Notes: generated by a model not told the origin, from the sequence alone. Counted from the stretch's first letter, positions 45,434 to 57,354 are shown. The stretch is 64,000 nt of DNA from Tillandsia leiboldiana (GCA_029204045.2 CM055073.1:23469740-23533739); one strand, 5' to 3'. Translations and numbers: made by a program.

Positions 45434-45489
45434 CTGTAACAATCCGACCCAAAATATTTAAGCTCAGTTATTATTACTAGTATTCATAG
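45434..45489 (-). mobile_element. TRIM LTR fragment
   Basis: About 56 bp from TGTAACAATCCGACCC through CAGTTATTATTACTAGTAT aligns with the terminal part of the TRIM 1 LTR, with internal bases missing. It is a third, truncated member of the family. Confidence 0.6.
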
Positions 45490-45796
45490 GAACAAGATCA
45501 TATATAGGTCCACAGTGGTCATGGCCCTCCCAGAAATTTTAAAATTATAAAAAAATTCATTTTAAATTATTATAAAAAGTAAGGACTAAAATATAATTGT
45601 ATTTAAAAAATTATGGCCAAGTTATCCGAAATGCAATTATGGCCCCCTTCCCTGCTGCACCCCTCCCAACCCTCCCGCAAGGCCCACAGGCCACAGGCCC
45701 AAAACAGTCAACAGTGCAAGTGACCAAGTGTGAAGTGTGCAACATAGGTGGTACCGTGGTAGGCTGGTAGCCTAAACGTAGCAATTGGCCAATTGC

Positions 45797-45841
<45 letters not shown>

Positions 45842-46890
45842 CTCATTCTCTCTCTCTCTCTCTCACTCCGTCACTCATATCTCATTCTCTCTCTCTCTCG
45901 CTCATGCGCTGAGCAGCGGCTAGGCAAGTTTTTTTATTTTTTTTTAAATTTTTTTTTTTGTTCCTCTTGATTTTTTTTTAAAAAAATTATTATGATATTT
46001 TGAACTTAATATCAAAACTCAAATAAATTTTTTTCTATTTTTTTAATTAATATTTTTTACAGTTTTTTTTTTATTACTGTTAAATGTTGATATTTGATAG
46101 TTGATACTCGACGGTTGATAAAAATAGAATGATAGTTGTTGTCTTGTTGGATGAAAAAAATTTCACTTTAATTAATAATTATTCTTCTGTTTTTTTTTTA
46201 AATTATAAATATATTTTTTTATCTAATGAATATTTAATTGTTGAAACTTGATTTGAATCATTTGATGCAGTAGTAAATTTATTTGATGAGTTTGATGGTC
46301 CGTCGCTGATACTAGCAATCGCCAATCGGTAGCCGCCTAGCCGGCAAGCACAAATACTTCGTACGACTAGCCAAGGTCAAAGATTCTTTCAAACCCTCTT
46401 ATCTTTTTTTTTTTCTATACTGTTTAAAAGTATTTTCATTATTATTAGTTTATTACTGTTGTAGACTTATAGAGCTGTAGTGTAATTACTAATTAGTGTT
46501 GTAGTCTTTTGAACTTACAGAATTTTCATAGCTATATATCCTGTTTATAAATTATAATTATATTATTGTTATTATTAATTAAATTATTTGAATTCGATGT
46601 TAGTAGAATAATAATTATTTGTAATTTTTTTTTAGTTTTTTACATAATTCTACATGATTTTCAAATTATACTAAATCTTAAAACTTGATTTTTTGACAAA
46701 ATTTTTTTTAGATCTTTAGACCATTATTATTTTAATGGGAAAGGTAACTACACTCCGATTCTTTTTTTAAAAGAAAAAATATTGAAAATCAGAAGTTAAT
46801 CAACAAGAAGTTAGAGATGAAGCTTCGGGTTCCCAAAGTTGTCATTTGAAATATCCAAGAATAGAAATTAAAGAGGCTGATGACTAGCCA
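45490..46890. other. Intergenic AT-rich sequence with CT microsatellite
   Basis: Contains (CT)n runs at about 45799-45900 and many A/T homopolymers. From 46214 onward it is repeated after the assembly gap at 58721. No gene is recognised except the start of the hAT remnant to the right. Confidence 0.5.
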
Positions 46891-47855
46891 GTTCAGCGTG
46901 ATCCTGGATTACGATTCCAAATTTGGAATTATTCCGTTGAACAACGTGATGAAATTCGACGAGCATATATAATTATTGGTCCATATCAACCTAGACTTTT
47001 GGAATATCCAAAAAGTGGGCATCTTTCTCATCAACGTCGCTTCGAACCTTCATGGTTTGAATCATTCAAATCGTGGTTGGAATATTCTCCAACCAAAGAT
47101 GCCGCATTTTGTCTCCCATGCTTTGTTTTTAACAAACCACATGGGCATTCTTCACAAAATGCCTTTAATGTTGACGGTTTTCATAATTGGAAAAAAATTA
47201 AAGATGGAAAAATATGTGCTTTTCTAAATCATATAGGTAGAGAACCAAACTCACCTCATAAAGTTGCCGAAAGAGCTTGCAAAGAATTGATGAAACAATC
47301 TCAGCACATTCAAAATGTGCTTTATAGATATACATCACAACAAAAGGCAAATAATCGTTTACGCCTTAAAGCATCAACAATTGCAGTTAGATATCTTACT
47401 TTTCGAGGATGTGTTATGAGAGGTCGGGATGAAAGTAAAGAATCTATTGATCGGGGTAATTTTCTGAAATTGTTGGAAGTGTTCTTTTTTCTTAATGAAG
47501 ATATTGTAAAAGTTATTTTAGGAAATGCTACGGAAAATGCTTCTTATACTTCGTCGGATACACAAAAAGAAATTTTGCAAGTTCTAGCGGAGAAAGTAAG
47601 AAGAAAAATTCGAGATGAAATTGGTGACTCAAAATTTTCTATAATGGTTGATGAAGCACGCGATGAATCAAAAAAGGAGCAGTTAGCTATCGTTTTGAGA
47701 TTTGTTGATGTACAAGGATAGGTGCAAGAAAGGTTTTTTGGTCTTGTTCACATTTCGGATACTAAAGCATTAACCGTGAAAAAAGTAATTTATTCCATTC
47801 TTTCTCATTATAATCTTGATGTTCAAAATATTCGAGGCAAAGGATATGGCGGGGC
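46891..47855 (+). pseudogene. hAT-type transposase-like protein (TTF zinc finger / DUF4371), 5' half
   Basis: The frame with RDPGLRFQIWNYSVEQRDEI leads into a TTF-type zinc-finger segment (DAAFCLPCFVFNKPHG), then AFLNHIG, NRLRLKASTIAVRYL and SIMVDEARDESKKEQLAIVL. This is the signature of plant ZMYM1-like, hAT-derived proteins, in which the MVDEARD Asp belongs to the DDE-like core. One stop (near 47719) replaces the expected DRWQERFF. It ends at GKGYGGAVG, where a Sirevirus-like LTR begins. The C-terminal half and dimerisation domain are not in the window. Confidence 0.8.
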
Positions 47856-49163
47856 TGTTGGGTTATGAATAATTGGATCTAAATAGGGAAAAAAACACCT
47901 AGAGGGGGGTGAATAGGTGTAAACAATAAACACTCAAAAATCTTTGCGATATAAAACCCAATGCGGAAAACAAAAATAACACGCAGAGATTTTTACGTGG
48001 AAAACTCCAAACCGGAGTAAAAAATCACGGGACCGATAACACGGTGAAATCCACTAGAATTAAACACGTACAAGGTGATATACCGTACTCACAGACGACT
48101 CAACCTTTTCCATACGCTCCTAGTTGATCTTCTGCGCTCGCTCCACGACGCTTCTCGAATCCACGATTTGCGTCCAACGCCGAATCCACGACGTCCGACC
48201 GAATCCACGGTCTTCACCCAGTAGCACGCTTCGAATCCACGAACGTACCTCGCTCCGAATCCACGAGAGCGGTAGCACCTTGAATCCACAAGGCCACGCG
48301 AGTCCACGCGCCGATTTTTGGGAAAATCGTTGTTTTTGGGTGGTGATGATCCGCCGAATACTTAGATTAGAAATAGATCGGAAATACCATCTAAGTATTC
48401 ATTGATTTGATTCTACTCAAAATGTGAGTATGAAAACCTAGAATCAAATCAATCAATATAGATGAAGAAACATAAGAATAAATCTAATGATTTCCTTTCT
48501 TCTCTATATGTGGATCTATCTATTTCGGTCGTCTTTTTCCCTTTTTCGTGGGTTGCCCTAAAAGATGAATTAAAGGGTCTATTTATAGGTTAGAAACCAT
48601 TGGAAGAGGATAAGAATAAAAAACTAACCTTTTCTGGAATTTTTCAGGACGGCGATCCGGATCGGACTTCGGCGATCCGGATTGCAGTAGCGAGACAAAC
48701 AGTTTCCAGAAAAACCAAGGTTCGGGATCCGGATCGAAGTGCCTGATCCGGATCGTTCATATAATTTACCAAACATCAACGTTCGGGATCCGGATTGCAA
48801 AGCCTAATCCGGATCGATCATAAAACATGGTAAAACCAGTGTTCGGGATCCGGATCAATGGAGGCTACGATCCGGATTGAACTGGTGTATGAACGAACAC
48901 CCTTCGGGATCCGGATTGGAAAGCCTGATCCGGATCCTGAACATGTCCCATGTCCAGTTTTTGATTTTTATGCAATTAGAAATTCATCCAAGTGTTTCTA
49001 CACTATAAGAAGTATTCGGATCACCAAAAATAATTAGTTAAACATACCTGATCCTTTTGAATTCTTCTTTCTTGAGATTGAGTTATATGATCCAACTTTC
49101 TTTATCTTCAATCTTCAAGACTTAGCCGAATTCACGAAATACGCCAACTCAAATTCTGTAACA
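47856..49163 (-). repeat. 3' LTR of the Sirevirus-like element (1308 bp)
   Basis: The - strand runs TGTTACAGAATTTG to CATAACCCAACA. U3 carries the GATCCGGAT array (48936-48654), then a TATA box CCTATAAATAGA (48590-48579). Confidence 0.9.
48654..48936. repeat. GATCCGGAT palindromic repeat array, about 60-bp period
   Basis: Units starting TTCGGGATCCGGAT at 48721, 48783, 48843 and 48903, each with a second CTGATCCGGATC-type box about 25 bp later, plus a diverged pair at 48654-48680. GATCCGGATC is its own reverse complement. The array lies directly upstream of the LTR TATA box on the - strand. Equivalent arrays are at about 58133-58415 and 61156-61441. Confidence 0.92.
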
Positions 49164-49981
49164 ATCTCCCCCTTTGGCGGTTTCGTGACAAAACATAAAT
49201 CCACTCAAGAAAATTCAAAAAGATATTTTTGTTGCTATCACCATACAACAAAAATTTACAATGGAGATCCAAAATAAAATAGATACATGAGTTAAACTCC
49301 TAAAACAGACTCTAGACTTAGACATCTGTACTCTCTGCAAAAGAAATCATTCTTGACAAAAGAAATCGTTAGATACCTCAAGAATTTTATATCATTCAAA
49401 AACCACATACAGAGATGAAGTTTATACTCATATACTTACCATGACATTTATACATTCAGATATGTAACTGGATCATAGTTAAAAACCAACATATCTTCTA
49501 TGCAATCAAAATTCAAATGTCATGTTAGTGAACATCAACTTGTTAGTTATATTACATGCCCAAATAATTAGCAAATAGTTAGTCGAGGCATGCATGCAAT
49601 CACAAATGAAAACCAAAAGTTGAAGTTCTACTTACCTTACTAACCTTCATGGTTCAACTGGACAATTAAGATTGTTCAAACTGTTCTAATACTCTCTCCC
49701 CTTTTTTGTCACAAAGTTAGCCAAAATTACTAAAATGGAGAGAAAAGTTAACAAGTTCAAGAACGAAAAGTTTGAGAATTAAAACTAAAACTTAAAAACC
49801 TGCACAAGAAAAAGAAAAGTTTGAGCATAAATCAATCATCTGAGTCAGAGTCTTCAGAGCTCGTGCAGCCCAGTTTGTTCAAAATTCCTTTAAGCATTCC
49901 CGAAATCGTAGAACATTCTTGTTTCATCTGATGTATGTCCTTGGACATCTTTCTGAGTTCCAGAGTCATTTTATCTTGTTC
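49164..49981 (-). promoter_or_regulatory. 3' untranslated region with two polypurine tracts
   Basis: The - strand CCAAAGGGGGAGAT abuts the LTR at 49163. A second tract, AAAAAAGGGGAGAGAG, lies at about 49705-49690. No coding content is seen apart from the tail after the extra ORF. Confidence 0.7.
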
Positions 49982-50647
49982 TTAGTTGATGGAAGACACT
50001 AAGTTTGCCTTTTGGTCGATTCTTCTGGAAGTTAAAGAACGTTGTGTGACAGCTGACGGAGCAGTCTGACCTTCATTTCGAGGAGATCTTCTTGGCAGAG
50101 AATGTGAATTGTCAAGAGGTTCATTGCTTGACGAATTCTTTTTCCTAGCGAAACGCTTAATCGCTGAGGAAGACTTCACCAGTTTCTTGTTCTTTAGGTA
50201 AACCTTATTTTCTTCATCAATACCTTGTTGTACTTCATTAAGAAATGTGTCCCAATCTTCTTCGTCTTCAGATGCAGTTTCAGTTTGAGGGAGATTCTTT
50301 GTTTCCTCTTGACCTGTTTCTTTGATTTCAATACCCCGAGCTCGTCCAAGCCGTCGAGCAAGTCTTTTTCTTTTTGTTTTCACCAAAGTTTCTTCCATTG
50401 GAGCTTTGGCCTTTTCAGCAGCAGTGGGCGGAGCCTTTGCCTTTGCTGTCTCGGCAGGAGCTTTCCCTTTCGAAGCAGTGGGAGTAATTGCTTCAACTTG
50501 AAACTCATCCCAATCGATCGATTCCGTCTCAGATTCCGTATCGGAATCATCTTTTATTTTCTTCGCCTTCTTAGCCCTCTTGGGCTTGATAGTGTCTCTA
50601 GTATGGACCATAGTAGCCAGAAGAAAAATGATCCAGGTGATCACCAT
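49982..50647 (-). CDS. Extra ORF downstream of pol (Sirevirus 3' ORF, function unknown)
   Basis: From ATG 50647 the frame gives 221 residues. The open frame extends upstream only through non-ATG codons, and 50647 is the first ATG after a predicted splice acceptor. A short hydrophobic start (VITWIIFLLATMV) is followed by a second possible start MVHTRDTIKPKRAKKAKK, an acidic stretch (DDSDTESETES), an Ala/Lys/Pro-rich part, and basic clusters (KTKRKRLARRLGR). This composition suggests a nucleic-acid-binding or nuclear protein more than a membrane envelope. Sireviruses often carry an ORF here, some called env-like; I see no transmembrane anchor near the C-terminus. An intact second copy-like segment occurs after the gap. 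Confidence 0.7.
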   Translation of the reverse strand: MVITWIIFLLATMVHTRDTIKPKRAKKAKKIKDDSDTESETESIDWDEFQVEAITPTASKGKAPAETAKAKAPPTAAEKAKAPMEETLVKTKRKRLARRLGRARGIEIKETGQEETKNLPQTETASEDEEDWDTFLNEVQQGIDEENKVYLKNKKLVKSSSAIKRFARKKNSSSNEPLDNSHSLPRRSPRNEGQTAPSAVTQRSLTSRRIDQKANLVSSIN

Positions 50648-50677
50648 TGCTACCGGTTTCTTGTGAGAAAGAAAAAC

Positions 50678-51060
50678 CTGTGAGCAACAACTCAAGAACA
50701 CGAAAAAATTATTAATTTTCAAAAATTAGAAAAATTATACCCAAACAATCATTATCGTGTAGAGAGACTAAGAATCAAATTAGTTTTGCAAAAGGAATTT
50801 TAAAAATAGATCAATCGCATGATTTTGGAAAATTCCCATTATATGCCCTAAAACCAAAATTTTTGAAATCGAAGGCCAAAAATCCGTTTATCATGAGAAT
50901 ACCTAGCATATAATCAAAACTAATCTACCCAGAGTTCTTATTTCAAAAGAAATTTGATCAAAAACCATCCACAAACGAGAAAGATACGGAAATTCATCAC
51001 GTTTTTGAGGAAAAATATGAAAAACTGTGAAAAACCGAGATTTTGATCAATAAAACTTAC
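50678..51060 (-). other. Predicted leader intron of the extra ORF
   Basis: The - strand donor AA/GTAAGT (51060-51055) and acceptor TTGCTCACAG (ending 50678) enclose 383 AT-rich bases. The ORF start follows 31 bases after the acceptor. This is inferred from splice consensus and position only. Confidence 0.5.
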
Positions 51061-51300
51061 TTGGAATCGAAGAACTTGAGTTTGAAAGCTTCCAAGATGG
51101 ATGAATTCTAGAGAGAGAAGCTCTGGAGACTTTTGAACAAAAGATTGGAGTAAAAAGAAATCAAAACCCTTTTGTTCTATATAAAACCCTAGCCGCGATC
51201 CGGATCAGTTCGTGATTACGATCCGGATCGGCTACCCGCAGAGAATACCTGCGTTCGGGATCCGGATCGGCTTGTCCAATCCGGATCGGCTCCAACTTTT
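51061..51300 (-). promoter_or_regulatory. Putative internal promoter of the extra ORF
   Basis: On the - strand, four GATCCGGATC-like boxes (51290-51196), as in the LTR U3, are followed directly by TTTTATATAGAAC (about 51187-51175). A CT-rich, ATG-free stretch then leads to the splice donor at 51060. The order box array, TATA, leader, intron, ORF repeats the order in the LTR. It is a strong pattern but untested. Confidence 0.55.
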
Positions 51301-52224
51301 TCTTCAGAAAAATTCAGAAAAATTATAGAAAATCTAGAAAAAGATTGTAAGCACTTTTGTGTATCAACTTTAAATGAAAATCATCGTTTCATACATCAAG
51401 AAATAGATTATACCAAATCTATCAATAACATCCAACAAATGAAACGAAAATTTATAAAAATTAAATCCCTTAAAGTTGAACAACTTCAATTACATCTAAC
51501 TTGATTTTATGAGTAATGCCTTTATCAAATCATTAATTCGGTAAAGAAAATGAAATACAAAGATCAATAGATGTCTGAAACCCCAGATAAGTTAGATAAT
51601 ATATCTAGTCAATTTATTGAAGAGAGTGGCTCTTTGAGCATCTTTCATTAAAAATCCCACCTTATACCAACCTTGAAATTTTGACAGAGTCAAGTATTTC
51701 AACATGCATTTTATTTAATCAAACTTGAAAAACCTTGCTTGGTATACATGTGGTAGCTGCACACAGTACTCGGACGACCGAGGTGGTAGCTCTTTCCTCC
51801 ATGTGGTGATAGTTTTCACACTCCTCATTGGGATGTAACTCTTTCCACATCTTTTGAGCATAACACTTTTTCTTTGACTCCCCCTCAATTGGCTATCAAT
51901 TATTTAAGATATAAAGTATTCAACCAAAAATTGATCTCGATTTCATACTCGACTAAACAGTCAAATAAGATAAAAACTATACCAAGAGATCATTGAGAGA
52001 GAAATTGACTTTGATCAAAACAAAGATGATTTAATTCACATAAATGATCATTGCATCAAATGAATTCTTATGATATCCAAACCATAATAAATTTCTAAAC
52101 ATATAAAAGGATGCAGTTAAAGTCAATAAAAATTAATGCTCAATTAATGTTCTATGTCTAAGCATAGATAATGAACAAAAATACAAAAACAAAACCTAAC
52201 CTAAACAAAAGTTTCAAAAAGAGG
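51301..52224 (-). other. Non-coding spacer between pol and the internal promoter
   Basis: AT-rich. Contains an internal polypurine tract AATTGAGGGGGAGTCAAAG (about 51892-51874), which fits the multiple-tract habit of Sireviruses. Confidence 0.6.
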
Positions 52225-53256
52225 TCATTTCAAGGAAAGCATTCCAATTGCTTTACGCAAATGAATAAAACGTTTTTGATCCAAAGGTTTTGTTAAAAAG
52301 TCAGCTAATTGATCTTCAGTTAAAATGTAGGAAATTTGAAGAATATTTGATTCAACTAGCTCTCTAAGAAAATGATATCTAAGTTCAATGTGTTTTGTTC
52401 TTGAGTGCAACACAGGGTTTTTTGAAATGTTTATAGCAGTAGTGTTGTCACATAAAACAGTTACCGAAGTTGCTGAAATTCGGAAGTCGCTCAACACGCT
52501 TTTCATCCAAATGAGTTGAGTTGAACAACTACCCGCTGAGATGTATTCCGCTTCGGCCGTCGAGAGTGCAATGCAGTTTTGCTTTTTACTATGCCATGCA
52601 ACAAGGCAATGGCCAAGATAAAAACATGCACCACTCGTACTTTTCCGATCATCCACAGATCCTGCCCAATCGGCATCTGAGTATCCAATAATATCTAGAC
52701 TTGTTCCCGTAGGATACCAAATTCCGAAATTAATGGTTCCTTTGATGTACCGGATGATCCGTTTCACCGCTTTCAGGTGAACCTCCTTTGGTGCTGATTG
52801 ATATCTCGCGCAAATCCCAACACTAAAGGATATATCCGGGCGACTAGCTGTGAGGTAGAGTAGACTTCCAATCATACTTCGATAGAGTTTCTCGTCTACA
52901 CTATCACTAAGAGATTCACTTCCTAATCCCTTATTGCTAGTTCCCATAGGAGTAGGAAAATCTTTAGAATCTTCTAATCCGAATTTCTTTACCAACTCCT
53001 TTGCATACTTGGATTGACACAGATGGATGCCTTCACCATTTTGTTTCACTTGCAATCCAAGAAAGTATGTCAGTTCGCCCATCATAGACATCTCAAATTC
53101 GCTTTCCATGGTTTCTGCGAATTTAGAAGCATCATTATCCTTTGTTGCTCCAAATACAATGTCATCGACATAGATTTGTGCAACAATGAAGTTATTTTGA
53201 TAATGCTTCACAAAGAGAGTCCTGTCTGCTCCCCCTCGAGTATAGCGCTTCTCCAA
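52225..53256 (-). pseudogene. Sirevirus-like pol: RT palm and RNase H
   Basis: A 343-codon segment in frame with the preceding one. YVDDIVFGATKD carries the RT Asp pair. RNase H includes YSDADWAGSVDDRKSTSG and STAEAEYISAGSC, and the C-terminus is ADFLTKPLD followed by MLSLK and stop. Length and motifs look complete. It is separated from 53269 only by a TAG that replaces an expected Leu codon. Confidence 0.9.
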
Positions 53257-53268
53257 AAGGTGCTTTGT

Positions 53269-54381
53269 CTACCTTTCGTACCACGCTCGCGGTGCTTGTT
53301 TTAAACCGTAAAGAGCCTTTTTCAAACGAAAAACATGGTTAGGTAGTTTACAGTCTACAAAACCTTTCGGTTGAGCCACATAAACTTCCTCATTTAAAAA
53401 TCCATTTAAAAACGCGCTCTTAACGTCCATTTGAAAGAGTTTTATTTTAAAGTGACAAGCAATAGCGAATAAGATACGAATGGACTCGAGTCTAGCTATA
53501 GGGGCGAACGTTTCATCAAAGTCTATACCTTCTATTTGAGAGTAGCCTTGAGCAACTAAACGTGCTTTGTTCCTGATGATGGTACCATCCTCATTTTTCT
53601 TGTTCTTGAAAATCCATTTAGTACCGATCACATTGTGTTGCTTCGGAGGCGTCGTTAATTCCCAGACTTTGTTTCGTTCAAACTGATGGAGCTCTTCCTG
53701 CATTGCTTCAATCCAGTAGTCATCCTGAAGAGCTTCATCGACATTCTTTGGTTCGATCATGAAAACGTAACAAGCGAATCCACAGACCAACTGTCTCCGA
53801 GTTTTGACTCCTTCTTGTGGGTCTCCAATGATGTTTGATTCAGGATGATCCTTGGAGATGCGTAACGTTTGTTGTAATGGAGTACTCGGAGGTACATGAG
53901 ATGATTCCTGCACATCAGATAAGCTTGAAGAACCATTAGATGCATCATTAATATTGGAAGTATTATCATGAGAAGATGCATTTACAAGAGTATCATCATC
54001 AAGAGAGATATCAGGGGTAGATTTATCAGATTCAAAGTGGAAAGCTTCATCTACTTTAACATTTATGGATTCTACGATCGTTTTAGATTCCAAGTTAAAT
54101 ACCCGATATGCTCTACTATTTGTAGAATACCCCATGAAAATCCCTTCGTCACTTCGAGAGTCAAATTTTCCAAGATTTTCACGGTCACGTAAAATGTAAC
54201 ATCGACTCCCAAAGATGCGAAAATATTTGATGTTGGGTTTTCTACAACACCATAGTTCATATGGTGTATTTAACGTTCCCGGGCGCAAATAAACTCGATT
54301 AATAACATAGATTGCAGTGTTCACAGCTTCAGCCAAAAAATGTAGCGGTAAATTCCGGCTGTGAAGCATAACACGTGCCAT
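53269..54381 (-). pseudogene. Sirevirus-like pol: integrase C-terminus and RT fingers
   Basis: Starts after the DDE region with MARVMLHSRNLPLHFLAEAV. Continues through the acidic linker to RT fingers: KARLVAQGYSQIEGIDFDET, FQMDVKSAFLNGFLNEEVYV and LKKALYGLKQAPRAWYER. It ends at TAG 53269. The frame agrees with the following segment and differs by one base from the preceding one. Confidence 0.9.
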
Positions 54382-54494
54382 CTCTTGTACAACCCTATTT
54401 TTGCGCTCGACTACACCATTCTGTTGAGGTGTATAGGGTGCTGAGAATTCATGTTTAATGCCATTGGAAGTGCAAAAATCGATGAATTTAGAAT

Positions 54495-55877
54495 TTATGA
54501 ATTTCCACCTCTATCACTTCTAACACGAATGATCTTTTCATTCTTTTCAATCATAATACGAAGGCAAATCTCGTGAAAAGAATCAAAAGTATCAGCTTTC
54601 TCTTTTAAAAATGCTACCCATGAGTATCTAGAGAAATCATCAACCAATAAGAAAATATACCATTTACCTCCCAAGGATGGTTGACGTGTCGGTCCCATAA
54701 GATCCATATGCAATAATTCCAAGGGCCGTTTGGTACCAACGTGGTTCAAGTTCTTGTGTGCAGTCCTAGATTGTTTTCCCTTTTGACAACCACCACACAC
54801 AATGTTTTGTTTAAGTGAAAGTTTAGGAACCCGCTTGACCACGTCTTTGTTAGAAATTCTAGCAAGTTTCTTAAAATTTATGTGACCTAGCCTTTCATGC
54901 CAAAGCGTTTCATTATTCAAAGAGACTAAGTTACAATTTTCAGAAATTTTATTGGGAACAACATAACAATTGTTTTCAGATCTAACCCCCTTTAAAAAGA
55001 AAACATGGTCCTTATCAGTTACAATGCATTCAACAGATGAAAAATTAACTGAAAAATCATTGTCACAAAGTTGACTGATACTTATGAGGTTAGTCTTAAG
55101 GCCATCAACAAATAACACATTATTTAGAATCGGCCCATCTGGAATAGCTACTGTTCCTTTTCCAACAATTTTGGAAGACTGACCGTCTCCGAAAACTACA
55201 AGTCCTCCGGAGATTTTCTCAAAATTTTGAAAACAGTTTTTGTCACCGGTCATGTGACGAGAACAACCGCTATCCAGATACCAAGACGAATTATCATAAG
55301 CATGCAAGGAAATATTTGTAACAAGACAAGGAAAAACTTCACCTTTGCGTACCCAAACCTTTCGAGTTTTGGTGTACGTTGGAAATGATTGTGAGGTTGA
55401 TACCTTTGGTGAAAGCGTCTTGTTTGATCCATCGCTTTTCCTTGACGTCGTCGTCTTGTTTGATGAACTACCGAGGCTCTTTTCCTTTGAATAATTTGCA
55501 TTTGATTTCCGAGGAATCACCCTTTTGGCAGTTGTTGCAAGAAGTGCTTGAGTTGAGCGTTTGGCTCCGATCTTGCAATTTCTCCTTATGTGCCCTGCAA
55601 TACCACAACGAAAACATACCTTGATGCTTGACGATTCCGAAGAGGGGGAAGTAGGTTTGTTGTCGTTGTTTGTCGTCAATTCCGGTGTCGGAGGAGGAGA
55701 TACCGACTGGGGCACAAAGACTGTCCCAACCGAACTAAAATTGTCTTTAGTTCGATTGTATCCGAGGCCGAACTTTTTTGATTGACCAAGACCAAGAAGC
55801 TTATCCAACTTACTCCTTCCTGATGAAAATCGCTGTAAGTCATCCTTGAGTTGGAGAATGGTCTCTGTCATTTCCAA
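54495..55877 (-). pseudogene. Sirevirus-like gag C-terminus, protease and integrase
   Basis: Second zinc knuckle CFRCGIAGHIRRNC (about residues 90-103), protease WYLDSGCSRHMTGDKNCF, integrase zinc module (WHERLGHINFKKL, then CGGCQKGKQ) and DDE core start LLHMDLMGPTRQ to RVRSDRGG. The frame breaks at about 54500 by a one-base shift; the expected continuation with PQQNGVVERKNR is present in the next frame. Confidence 0.9.
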
Positions 55878-57323
55878 TTTTTCCTGTCGAGCCTCGCCGT
55901 GAGCTTCAAGAAGTAATTCGCTTTGTTCACCATATCTACATAATTCTTCTCGAATTGCTCATTGGACTCTTGAAGGGAAACATTTGCTTTTATCAGATTA
56001 TCCCTTTCCACTTCAAGAGCGTTGAGAGAGAAGTTACCCTTTTTGCTTCTTCTTCGAGATCCTGCAATCTCCCTCTCAACCTTGTTTTGCTTAGCCAGTT
56101 TCTTTGAATCCCTCAAAAGTCTGTGGTAGGCTAGAGCAAATCTTCACCTTCCGAATTATCCGATTCATCGTCCGTTGCAATCTTTTCAACAGTGGAGTTG
56201 GACAATGACTCGGATGTACTTGCCATTAAGCACATGAAGGGTGAAGATGTGGACGCGTGGAACGCCGTGCGTTTATCTTCATCACTTGAAGATGACTCAT
56301 TTGACGATGAGGTGTCATCCCAAGTGACGGCTTGCATCGCCTTCTTCTTTGACGGATCTTATTAGGACACTCCGTTGAGATATGGCCGTACCCTCGGCAC
56401 TTGAAGCATTGGACTTGTCCTTCTGAGCTTTTCTTATCCTTAGAAAAACCCTCTGCTTTCTTGGTTTGAACTTGAAGAACTTGCCTTTCTTCGACTTTCG
56501 AAGGATGGAGTTTTGCTTGAATTACCCCTTCGAAAGTTTCGGCGAAATCTTTGTCAAGAGAGCAAGCTGCTTCTCAAAGTCCTCCATAGATAGGTTCTCG
56601 TCATCGTCTGAGGAGGATGAATCCGCGTCTTCTTCTTTGTTGTTTTCAACGCATAACCTGAAGACTTAGAAGAGGATGCTTTTCCAGAAGAATAGTTAGT
56701 AGGAAATGTCATTTCATAAGTTTGTAATGAACCAACTAATTCTTCTACACGGATTTCGTCCGGGTGTTTAATAGTTTCAATGGCGTAACCTTGGAACGAA
56801 ATCTTTCAGGAAGAGTTCTTATATTTTTCTTACAATTTTAAATTCTGGAATCTTCTCTCCCAAGTAGCACATGAGTTTACGATGTCTTGCAATCGTGTGT
56901 AATAGTCTGTGAAAGATTCATTTTCTGCCATGAAAATAGAGTCAAACTGCTCGTAAGCATTTGCAGTTTCTGAATCTTCACAAGGTTAGTTCCCTCATGG
57001 TAACTTGAAGAACATCCCAGATTTCTTTCGCAGTCTCACATGCCGAGACGCGAGAGAACTCAGTTTGAGACAAAGCATTAAATAGAGCATTAATCCTGCC
57101 ATTGTAAGAAGAAAAATCTATCTCTTCCTTGGTCCATTTCGACCTAGGTTTGATGGTGCGAACATCACCAATAAATTTCAGTTGGATTAGACCATCCTAA
57201 TTCAATTGATTGCCACACCCGTTCGTCGATGGAAATTAAAAAGGCTTTCATCCGTACTTTCCAGTACGCATAATTTGTTCCATCGAAGAACGGAGGTCTG
57301 TTGATGTTTCCACCTTCAACCAT
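55868..57323 (-). pseudogene. Sirevirus-like gag, frameshifted
   Basis: ATG at 57323, opening MVEGGNINRPPFFDGTNYAY and KVRMKAFLISIDERVWQSIE, the usual Copia Gag start. Later recognisable parts are a CETAKEIWDVLQ segment, a first zinc knuckle CFKCRGYGHISTEC (about 56411-56370) and a coiled-coil-like stretch (56116-55868). Several one-base shifts break the frame. They cluster with other suspicious indels near the gap, so some may not be real. Confidence 0.75.
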
Positions 57324-57340
57324 TGTTTACAACCCTATTC

Positions 57341-57354
57341 CCGCTCTGACCACT
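57341..57354 (-). promoter_or_regulatory. Primer-binding site of the Sirevirus-like element, altered
   Basis: The - strand AGTGGTCAGAGCGGG directly follows the 5' LTR. It matches TGGTATCAGAGCGGG except for two missing bases (AT), which may be a consensus error. Confidence 0.6.

Noticed and set aside
50648..50722. Upstream extension of the extra ORF with a signal-peptide-like stretch
   Set aside because: The extension begins at a TTG codon and includes the predicted intron end, so the hydrophobic residues are probably not translated.
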